NCBI GenBank assembly: GCA_964463285.1 | Contig: CAYXBB010000045.1 | Span: 1-12,088 of the forward strand | Source of the DNA: JAAZLS01 sp964463285 | Lineage (GTDB): Bacteria; Bacillota; Dethiobacteria; DTU022 | DNA length: 12,088 bases | Reading direction: 5' to 3' | In this document: in pieces, positions 6,159 through 12,088 of the stretch | Numbering within the stretch: position 1 is the first letter of the stretch | How the letters are laid out: every line of letters starts with the position of its first letter | Position numbers and translations under genes: made by a program | Notes under the pieces: generated by a model | What the model was told of the DNA's origin: nothing | The model's input: the letters and a program-made list of their open reading frames with translations, nothing else | Database searches by the model: none

Positions 6159-7709
6159 TTGACCCGGTCGAAAAAAGCAGCAAAATCCATCTTCATTATG
6201 ATCTTGTTTGGGATAGGCGGCAAGCTCCTGGGATTTATCAGGGAGATGTTGATCGCGGCAAAATTCGGTTCCGGGATGGAAACTGACACTTTCTTCATTG
6301 CCTTAGCCGCCACCGGGCTTTTTACATCTCTATTAACCCAATCGCTTAGCACCACCATGATTCCGGTAATGTCGGAGATAGAAAAAAATGAAGGCAAGTC
6401 CGGGAAAAAAAGACACACCAGTAATCTTTTAAATATCGTAATCCTGGTTTCCCTAGCCCTGGTAGCCGTAGGGTGGCTGCTTTCCCCTTTAATTATTAAA
6501 ATACTGGCCCATGGTTTCAAAGGCAGCCAATTTGATCTGGCGGTGACCATGATGAGAATTGGATTGCCGGTAATGATATTTGCCGGGATTGTGGGGGTTT
6601 ACCGGGGCTACCTGCAAAGTGAGATGAGGTTTCTGGAGTCGGCTGCCGCTTCATTTCCCCTCAACCTTACCTATATTTTATTTTTGGTTTTTCTAACAGG
6701 TTATTTTGGGATCCGGGGATTGATGGTGGCCAGCGTGCTGGCGGGAGGGGCCCAGATCCTGATTCAGCTACCCGGGGTTAAAAAAACCGGTTATCAGTAC
6801 CGACTCTTTTTAAATCTCAAGGATCAGTATATAAAAAAAATATGCTATCTGGTTTTGCCGGTGCTGATCAATATAGCGGTGGGCGACCTGAATGCGATAG
6901 TAGATCGATCCATGGCCTCCAAATTGATCGAAGGAAGCATATCCGCCCTTAATTATTCCACCAGGCTCAATGGTTTCGTGCTGGCTATTTTTATAACCGC
7001 CATAACCACGGTATTCTTCCCCATGTTTTCCCAGGAGGCGGCTAAAGAAAACCAGGACACCTATAAAAAACTGATTAGGAGTGCTTTTAATGTTATTTTG
7101 TTGATCACCGTGCCGGCCTCAGTGGGAATAATTGTATTGGCCCGTCCGGTGGTAAGATTGGCCTTTGAAAGAGGCGCCTTTGATCCGGTGGCGACCCAAA
7201 TGACCTCGGTAGCGTTATTGTTTTATTCCCTGGGCCTGGTAAGCATGGCCCTGCGGATTCTCATGGATAGGGTTTATTATTCACTGCAGGATGCTAAAAC
7301 GCCGATGTATAATGGCATTTTGGCCCTGGCCTTAAATGTTATTTTGAACCTGATCCTCATCGGGCCTATGGCCCATAGCGGGTTGGCCCTGGCAACCTCG
7401 ATTTCAAATACCGTTACCACCGGTTCGTTGATCTATGGGTTAAAAAATAAAATTGGGGGCCTGGGGTGGTCGAAACTTGCCCGGTGTGGTTTAAAATCCC
7501 TGGTTTCTTCCCTGGCCATGGGCCTGCTGATTTATTTTATTTACTATCCGCTGGAAAGCAAAACAGCGGGGAGCACCCTGCTGCAGTCGGCACTGCTGCT
7601 GGGAGTAATTATATTTGGGGCATTGATCTATTCTATTATGATATACCTATTGAAGGTTGATGAGGCCGGCTGGGTGGTTAACTTGGCTAAAAAGAAACTC
7701 GGGTTGTAG
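6159..7709 (+). CDS. MurJ/MviN-family lipid-linked oligosaccharide flippase
   Basis: This membrane protein of the MOP superfamily (516 residues, about 14 hydrophobic segments) most likely flips the undecaprenyl-diphosphate repeat unit to the outer face. The N-terminal family signature KLLGFIREMLIAAKFG is followed by METDTFFIA (40-48), and SISALNYSTRLNGF matches the MurJ segment around R270. Compared by eye with E. coli MurJ, R24 and D39 are kept and R18 becomes Lys, but R52 and E57 correspond to Thr56 and Gln61, so charged residues of the lipid II cavity are missing. This favours a dedicated polysaccharide flippase over housekeeping MurJ. I chose TTG 6159 because GGGGAGGAG (6144-6152) lies 6 nt upstream. 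A longer frame from TTG 6120 would start inside the repeat element. It takes the Wzx role here, since no other flippase is present. Confidence 0.88.
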   Translation: MTRSKKAAKSIFIMILFGIGGKLLGFIREMLIAAKFGSGMETDTFFIALAATGLFTSLLTQSLSTTMIPVMSEIEKNEGKSGKKRHTSNLLNIVILVSLALVAVGWLLSPLIIKILAHGFKGSQFDLAVTMMRIGLPVMIFAGIVGVYRGYLQSEMRFLESAAASFPLNLTYILFLVFLTGYFGIRGLMVASVLAGGAQILIQLPGVKKTGYQYRLFLNLKDQYIKKICYLVLPVLINIAVGDLNAIVDRSMASKLIEGSISALNYSTRLNGFVLAIFITAITTVFFPMFSQEAAKENQDTYKKLIRSAFNVILLITVPASVGIIVLARPVVRLAFERGAFDPVATQMTSVALLFYSLGLVSMALRILMDRVYYSLQDAKTPMYNGILALALNVILNLILIGPMAHSGLALATSISNTVTTGSLIYGLKNKIGGLGWSKLARCGLKSLVSSLAMGLLIYFIYYPLESKTAGSTLLQSALLLGVIIFGALIYSIMIYLLKVDEAGWVVNLAKKKLGL

Positions 7710-7764
7710 CTGCCGGCTTATCCGGGAATTAAACTAAACAGTTTTGATTTGATGAACGCTCCTA

Positions 7765-7793
7765 TTTACCACTATTATCCCTGATTCTGTATA
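7765..7793 (+). promoter_or_regulatory. Possible secondary promoter before the chain-length gene
   Basis: TTTACC (7765-7770) and TGTATA (7788-7793) are spaced 17 nt apart and match the sigma-A hexamers at 4/6 and 3/6. They lie in a 189-nt gap, the largest inside the cluster, where an internal promoter for the last three genes is plausible. The rest of this gap (7710-7898) shows no gene or strong hairpin. Confidence 0.22.
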
Positions 7794-7898
7794 GGTTTAA
7801 GGTCCGGGGCCAATTAAAGGGTTTAAAAAAAACCTGTAGAATATAAACCTGGAGCATGGAACACAAACCTACCGAAAAATTTAATGCGAGGGCTAGAA

Positions 7899-8702
7899 AT
7901 GGATAATGAGATTGATTTAAGGGAAATTTTTCAGGTGCTATGGCGGGGGAAATATTTAATTATCGGGATCACTGCCCTTTTGACCTTGGCTGCAGCGGTC
8001 TATGTTTTTTATATGACTGCTCCTACCTACCAGTACAGCGCATTTTTGGATTTAACTTCGTATGGGATCGAAGGCAAAAAGGCAATGATATTGGTTGAAC
8101 AAAACAAGGTGATCGCGGAGGCGGCAAAGGATCTGACCGACAATCCGAACGAGCCGGCCCGATCGGCTAAAATAAATTTATTAAATGATAAGGAAGCGTT
8201 GTTACAGATCGAGGCTAAACATGCCGACCCGGAGGTTTGTATAAGCTCAGTTAAACAGATCGGGCTGGCGGCTATCGAAACTATATCCGAATACCGTTTA
8301 AAGCAGGCCCTTTTGGAAAAAGAGCGCAATGAAAAGCTACTGATCCGCCTTGATGAAATTATAGAGGAATACCTGCTGTCCAAAGGCAACCAGATCACGA
8401 ACCTATTTGAGGAAGATCCCATCTACTGGCAACTGCTTACAAAAAAAGCGGAATGCTTGATAAACCTGGAAAACCTTAACTTAAATTTAAAGGAACTGGC
8501 GGAATACTCTATTGCCGATGCGGATACCTGGATAAATAATCAACAAAAAATAGCTCGTCCGGTTCCGACAAATAAGAAATTATATATTGCAGCGGCAATG
8601 TTGTTTGGTTTGATGTTATCAATATTAATCCTGTTTGTTCGCTATCACTTTTTAACCGGTGCGCCTGCGGTCCGTGGGCAGGTTGAAAAGGAAAGCCAAT
8701 AA
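7899..8702 (+). CDS. Wzz/YveK-type polysaccharide chain-length or co-polymerase protein
   Basis: This membrane protein of 267 residues has the Wzz layout. A short cytoplasmic start, MDNEIDLREIFQVLWRGKY, precedes TM1 (about 18-40). An extracytoplasmic, helix-rich and charged middle (about 45-220) includes the probable coiled coil 132-160. A proline-containing segment, ARPVPTNKK (219-227), leads into TM2 (228-248). Such proteins set polymer length with Wzy and, in Gram-positives, often work with a separate tyrosine kinase (YveK/YveL, CpsC/CpsD). No kinase or Walker motif is present, so regulation by phosphorylation is not supported here. I chose ATG 7899 because GAGGG (7888-7892) lies 6 nt upstream. 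An ATG at 7884 has no ribosome binding site. TuaF-like identity is possible. Confidence 0.85.
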   Translation: MDNEIDLREIFQVLWRGKYLIIGITALLTLAAAVYVFYMTAPTYQYSAFLDLTSYGIEGKKAMILVEQNKVIAEAAKDLTDNPNEPARSAKINLLNDKEALLQIEAKHADPEVCISSVKQIGLAAIETISEYRLKQALLEKERNEKLLIRLDEIIEEYLLSKGNQITNLFEEDPIYWQLLTKKAECLINLENLNLNLKELAEYSIADADTWINNQQKIARPVPTNKKLYIAAAMLFGLMLSILILFVRYHFLTGAPAVRGQVEKESQ

Positions 8703-8769
8703 AATAATAACGAGGGTAAGAATAGTCCGGAAGTTGAATATCAACCTGGGTGATAATCAAATCAATTTG

Positions 8770-10194
8770 ATGGGGCAACAATGGCGCAGCCTTTTGGCAT
8801 GGAGCTGTTCATGGTTGAGCATTGTATTTTTTGTTTGGCTCTTTTTAAAACCATCGGCTTTAGCGGCCCTGCTGGCCACCGGTACAGTTGCCCTGCTTAT
8901 TCTTATTACATTTTTTATTGCTAAAGACGGAATGATTTTGCTCAGGCGATTTTTACCGGTGTTATTTGTGGTGGCAATCCTTTTCCCTTATCTTCGCTTA
9001 CCCGGTGGAATTCCCGATATTCGCCCCGAATTTATAATCATTCTTGCCGCCTCCGGCCTGATATTACTGGACCACCTGGCCACGGGGCATCCGCTTCGGA
9101 TCCGTCGTTATCCCGTATACAAATGGTTTGCTTTGTTTGCTTTTGCAATTATGTTGTCAATGATGTATGCTTCCTCGTTTAAGGGCCAGCCTGTTGCCGG
9201 CAGAGATTTTTGGGAAATAGCCAAGCCCCTCCTGTACTTTTTGATTTTCGTTTTAGTGGCAAGTGACCGCATCAACCCGGCGAAATTGAAACGTTACTAT
9301 AAATTTATCTTGCTCATTCTTGCATTCTCGGCGGTTGTCGGTTTTCTACAATATCTTAATTTCGCCGGTATCAACAGAATAGTTTCGCCATATTACGCAC
9401 CAACCCAGATTCAGGGTTTGCTGGTCCACAGGAGAATTACCGGCACCACCCCAAATCCCAACGAATTTGGGGCTTTGATGGTGCTGGCTTCTTCTTTGGC
9501 TTTATCCGGCACACTTTTTTTTCGGGAATATAGAATGCGGAGGCTATGTTGGGCTGTCTTTCCATTTTATATATTTTCTCTGGTACTCACTGTGTCCCGG
9601 ACCTCCATAATTTCTTTATTCGTTTCATTTGCAACCATTATGTTCTTGTTTTTTAAAAAAAGGGGATTAAGGCGAAGTTTTGTGCGCCTGTTTATTGTGA
9701 TCTTGCTGGGTTTTATTATCGGGTTGCTTATCCTGCAATTTACCCCGGCGAAAGCCCTTTCCCGTTTTGGCGAATTGACCACCTTTACCAGTGCAACCAG
9801 CTGGCAGGCACGGATTCACAATTGGGAAACCCATTATACGATCTGGTTAAAATCTCCCTGGCTGGGTTGGGGACCGGGAAAAGCCGATATGGGAACCGTG
9901 GTTGATAACGAGTGGCTGTTGCTTTTAAGAAGATACGGAGTGGTGGGGCTGGCGGCCTTTTTATCTCTCTTTGGGAGCATTTACACCGGGCTTTCCAGAA
10001 TAAGAAAAAATAATCGCGAACCTTCAGCGGTAGCACTTTCGATTGCTTTGCAAGGTACATTTGTAGGGTATGTTGTCTACATGGCCCTGGCGGTGGTCTA
10101 TCATTCCTTGCAGCTGATGCCGATATTGTTGTTGTTTCTAGGGTTGGCTTACACCCAACACCCCCCGGCCCGAACAGATTCCCGTTCCCTCTAA
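8770..10194 (+). CDS. Wzy/O-antigen ligase-family polysaccharide polymerase
   Basis: This polytopic membrane protein (474 residues, roughly a dozen hydrophobic segments) probably joins exported repeat units into the polymer at the outer membrane face. Wzy_C-family features are RITGTTPNPNEFG (222-234), VSRTSIIS (275-282), a large extracytoplasmic loop with an arginine (R348 in WQARIHNWE), PWLGWGPGK (363-371) and NEWLLLLRRYGVVG (380-393). TuaE is a functional parallel. The start is uncertain. The frame is open from GTG 8659, which overlaps the chain-length gene by 44 nt, and neither that codon nor TTG 8734 has a well-spaced ribosome binding site. I used ATG 8770, the first ATG, a few residues before TM1. 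The stop codon lies in the second inverted-repeat element. Ligase rather than polymerase activity cannot be excluded by sequence. Confidence 0.85.
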   Translation: MGQQWRSLLAWSCSWLSIVFFVWLFLKPSALAALLATGTVALLILITFFIAKDGMILLRRFLPVLFVVAILFPYLRLPGGIPDIRPEFIIILAASGLILLDHLATGHPLRIRRYPVYKWFALFAFAIMLSMMYASSFKGQPVAGRDFWEIAKPLLYFLIFVLVASDRINPAKLKRYYKFILLILAFSAVVGFLQYLNFAGINRIVSPYYAPTQIQGLLVHRRITGTTPNPNEFGALMVLASSLALSGTLFFREYRMRRLCWAVFPFYIFSLVLTVSRTSIISLFVSFATIMFLFFKKRGLRRSFVRLFIVILLGFIIGLLILQFTPAKALSRFGELTTFTSATSWQARIHNWETHYTIWLKSPWLGWGPGKADMGTVVDNEWLLLLRRYGVVGLAAFLSLFGSIYTGLSRIRKNNREPSAVALSIALQGTFVGYVVYMALAVVYHSLQLMPILLLFLGLAYTQHPPARTDSRSL

Positions 10195-10254
10195 TCTTTT
10201 TCTTCTTATTAAAAGATTTCTCCCTTTTTTAAAGGGGAGTTAGAGGGGATTTTA
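10185..10254. repeat. MITE-like inverted-repeat element, copy 2
   Basis: The left end TTCCCTCTAATCT matches copy 1 at 12 of 13 positions, and the right end GGGAGTTAGAGGGGATTTTA matches copy 1 at 17 of 20. CCCTCTAA (10187-10194) and TTAGAGGG (10240-10247) are a perfect inverted pair. Two smaller hairpins lie inside: AATCTTTT/AAAAGATT (10193-10218) and CTCCCTTT/AAAGGGGAG (10220-10239). The stop codon of the polymerase gene is inside the left end. The element lies between the polymerase and the last glycosyltransferase. Confidence 0.6.
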
Positions 10255-10279
10255 AATCGTTGACAAGGGGAGAAACCGA

Positions 10280-11464
10280 TTGCGAATTCTGGTATTGTCC
10301 CATATGTACCCCAAACCTTTCAACCCGGTATACGGCATTTTTGTCCACCACCAGCTCAAGGAGCTAACGAAAAAAGGATGCCGGGCGGCGGTAATCTCAC
10401 CGGTGGGCTATGTCCCTTTCCCCCTATATCACCTCAGCGGCAAATGGAGGGGTTATCGTCAAACCCCGCCAACCGGAACAGTGGAAGAAATAGTTGCATA
10501 TTATCCCCGTTATTTAAGTTTTCCTCACAACATACTCTTCCACCGCTCCGGCGCATTCATGGCTCAGGGGGTGGCCGGTCAGGTTAAATCTGTTTATTCC
10601 GGCTTTAAATTTGATTTAATTCATGCCCATGTGGCTCTGCCCGATGGATTTGCCGCCCTGGTATTAAAAGAAAAATACCCGGTTCCGGTAGTGGTCACCA
10701 TCCACGGGATGGATCTTTTAACCACGATCCACCGAAACAAAAAATGCAGGCAGGCCGTGGGCCGGGTGTTTAAACAGGCCGATCACATTGTTACCGTAAG
10801 CAATAAGCTAAGGAATATTGCTGTTGAAAGTTTCGGCTGTAAAGAAAAAATAACCACCATTGCCAACGGTATCTTCCCCCGGGCTCCCGAGATCAGGCAG
10901 GGCTACAGATCCGACAAAAAAATTATGTTAAGTGTTTCAAATTTAGTTAAAATTAAAGGGATTGATTTAAATTTGCAGGCTTTTGCCGCATTGATGGATA
11001 AACACCCCGATTTAGTATACAAAATTATCGGAGATGGTCCCGACCTTAACCGGCTGAAGGGCATAGCGGCCTCCTTGAATATTCCTGGGGATCGGATCCA
11101 TTTTATGGGGCGGCTTTCCAACCGGGAGGCTGTAAAACAGATGTCTGAAGCCGACATATTTTCTCTTCCCAGTTGGCGGGAAGGGTTCGGGGTGGTCTAT
11201 ATTGAGGCCATGTCCCAGGGCAGGCCGGTTATCGCCTGTCAAGGCGAGGGCATCGAGGACGTGATCCGACCCGGAGAAAACGGATTTTTGGTAAAGCCCC
11301 GGGACCTAAACAGCCTGATTGAAACCCTGGATTACCTGTTAACCAACCCGGAAACGGCTGCCAACATTGGGGCAAACGCTCAAAAAATCGTGCTTGAAAA
11401 CTATACCTGGGATAAAAACGCCGAAAAAACCATAGACGTGTATAAGAAAGTGTTGGGTGTGTAG
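10280..11464 (+). CDS. GT4-family glycosyltransferase, TuaC-like
   Basis: This GT-B retaining glycosyltransferase of 394 residues is probably the third extension enzyme of the repeat unit. It opens with MRILVLSHMYPKPFNPVYGIF, followed by HHQLKELTKKG, the style of TuaC and related enzymes that carry the N-terminal GT4 domain. Further motifs are HAHVALPDGFAA (115-126), TIHGMD (140-145), TVSNKLR (172-178), ANGI (195-198) and IIGDGPDLNRL (249-259). The EX7E pair is E301/E309 in REGFGVVYIEAMSQG (300-314). The start is TTG, with AAGGGGAG (10265-10272) 7 nt upstream. It lies 85 nt after the polymerase, past a repeat element, and is the last gene of the cluster. No terminator follows, and the transcript would run into the RAYT remnant and REP array. 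The sugar transferred cannot be told from sequence. Confidence 0.9.
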   Translation: MRILVLSHMYPKPFNPVYGIFVHHQLKELTKKGCRAAVISPVGYVPFPLYHLSGKWRGYRQTPPTGTVEEIVAYYPRYLSFPHNILFHRSGAFMAQGVAGQVKSVYSGFKFDLIHAHVALPDGFAALVLKEKYPVPVVVTIHGMDLLTTIHRNKKCRQAVGRVFKQADHIVTVSNKLRNIAVESFGCKEKITTIANGIFPRAPEIRQGYRSDKKIMLSVSNLVKIKGIDLNLQAFAALMDKHPDLVYKIIGDGPDLNRLKGIAASLNIPGDRIHFMGRLSNREAVKQMSEADIFSLPSWREGFGVVYIEAMSQGRPVIACQGEGIEDVIRPGENGFLVKPRDLNSLIETLDYLLTNPETAANIGANAQKIVLENYTWDKNAEKTIDVYKKVLGV

Positions 11465-11483
11465 CAAATATTGATCAAGCTGG

Positions 11484-11625
11484 TTACCGGCGGCGGTTTT
11501 ATGCAAGTACCAAATGTGGAACCAACCTTAAATATCCATGCCATAATTATTTTGGGCGGGGATGGAACCCCGCCCCTACACAAAATCATTGGACAATTAA
11601 AATCCTCTACTACCAAAAGGTTTGA
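11484..11625 (+). pseudogene. RAYT transposase remnant with internal deletion
   Basis: The fragment parallels codons from about 36 to 110 of the intact RAYT, with TGGGFMQVPNVEPTL matching TGGDPHATPNVELTL. A net 87-nt (29-codon) in-frame deletion removes residues 52-80, and the first histidine of the HUH motif is changed to Asn (TLNIHAIII). The similarity ends in STTKRF, before the catalytic tyrosine. Positions 11532-11596 are identical to 340-404 (65 of 65). The frame stays open as a 61-codon reading frame to 11656, but it lacks both catalytic motifs and is most likely dead. It lies in the same orientation as the intact gene. Confidence 0.87.
11554..11575 (-). repeat. REP palindrome inside the RAYT remnant
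   Basis: This copy is identical to the inverted palindrome at 362-383, with GTAG on the minus strand at 11576-11579. It lies opposite in orientation to the six tandem units that follow. Confidence 0.88.
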
Positions 11626-11649
11626 ATTATTAGGTTTGGATTATTCCCG

Positions 11650-12088
11650 AACTTGATTTCCCCGAACCCGGTGGTAGGGGCGGGGTTCCACCCCCGCCCG
11701 TTTGTAGGCATACCGGGTTTGGATGTTTCTTGATTTTTCCGAACCGGTGGCAGGGGCGGGGTTCCATCCCCGCCCGTTTTCAGACATACCGATTTTGGAT
11801 GTTTCTTGATTATTTCCGAACCGGTGGTAGGGGCGGGGTTCCACCCCCGCCCGTTTTCAGGCATACCGGGTTTTGGATGTTTCTTGATTATTTCCGACCC
11901 GGTGGTAGGGGCGGGGTTCCACCCCCGCCCGTTTGCAGGCATACCGGGTTTTGGATGTTTTTTGATTATTCCCGAGCCCGGTTGCAGGGGCGGGGTTCCA
12001 CCCCCGCCCTTTTGCAGGCATACCGGATTTAGGTGTTTCTTGATTATTCCCGAACCCGGTGGTAGGGGCGGGGTTCCACCCCCGCCCG
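11650..12088 (+). repeat. Tandem REP array of six units
   Basis: Six copies of GGGCGGGG, a TTCCA(C/T) loop and CCCCGCCC begin at 11678, 11754, 11831, 11909, 11988 and 12066. Steps are 76, 77, 78, 79 and 78 nt. GTAG stands 5' of units 1, 3, 4 and 6, and GCAG stands 5' of units 2 and 5. The spacers are also repeated (about 55 nt, with the core TGGATGTTTCTTGATTATT), so the whole unit was amplified. Each spacer carries a second inverted pair, ACCGGGTT and AACCCGGT, with some mismatches, about 25 nt apart. The array runs off the window end. Such tandem REPs are substrates of RAYTs in other bacteria and can also act as transcript-end structures for the gene upstream. Confidence 0.92.

Noticed and set aside
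7811..7840. Terminator after the flippase gene (AGGGTTT/AAACCT around an A-run)
   Set aside because: The stem is short and bulged and is not followed by a T-run, so it is not convincing as an intrinsic terminator.
7899..8702. A tyrosine-kinase domain fused to the chain-length protein
   Set aside because: The protein ends soon after TM2 without Walker motifs or a tyrosine cluster, and no separate kinase gene lies in the window.
11610..12032. Long reading frames on both strands through the REP array (11730-12032 + and 11610-11942 -)
   Set aside because: The unit length is near 78 nt, or 26 codons, so a frame that is open in one unit tends to stay open in the next. The translations are simple repeats of the array.
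11650..12088. CRISPR array
   Set aside because: The stretches between palindromes are themselves near-identical, so there are no unique spacers. The period is 76-79 nt and no cas gene is present.

Overview
The window is a compact cell-surface polysaccharide (exopolysaccharide, capsule or teichuronic-acid-like) locus. All nine metabolic genes are on the + strand, and mobile REP-type sequence lies on both sides. Purine-rich ribosome binding sites (GGGGAG type), frequent GTG and TTG starts and TuaC-like and YveK-like proteins point to a Gram-positive-type bacterium, perhaps a clostridial (Peptococcaceae-like) anaerobe. This assignment is inferred from style only and is of low certainty.

Left edge (1-904): a REP-associated tyrosine transposase (RAYT) gene at 99-578 lies between two near-identical 63-nt REP units (1-63 and 731-793), with a third degenerate unit at 671-719. 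Each REP is a GC-rich palindrome (GGGCGGGG, six-base loop, CCCCGCCC), usually preceded by GTAG, the classic REP foot. The RAYT reading frame itself contains an inverted copy of the palindrome. A good extended -10 promoter (844-852) follows and probably drives the cluster.

Centre (905-11464), in order: a PglC-type initiating phosphoglycosyl transferase, a PglD-type acetyltransferase, a WbuB-like GT4 glycosyltransferase, a UDP-N-acetylhexosamine 6-dehydrogenase, a second GT4 enzyme, a MurJ/MviN-family flippase, a Wzz/YveK-type chain-length protein, a Wzy/O-antigen-ligase-family polymerase and a third (TuaC-like) GT4 enzyme. Together they form an almost complete Wzx/Wzy-type pathway: a sugar phosphate is loaded on undecaprenyl phosphate, three transferases extend it, the flippase exports the repeat unit, and the polymerase and chain-length protein build the polymer. 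The dehydrogenase implies an acidic (uronic acid) sugar. The set matches the Bacillus tua operon role for role. Two short inverted-repeat (MITE-like) elements of one family sit at gene junctions (6034-6141 and 10185-10254), each overlapping the upstream stop codon.

Right edge (11465-12088): an internally deleted RAYT remnant shares a 65-nt identical block with the intact gene. It is followed by six tandem REP units with a 76-79 nt period that run off the window end. The polysaccharide cassette is therefore bracketed by directly repeated RAYT/REP sequence, an arrangement that could allow its excision, exchange or duplication.
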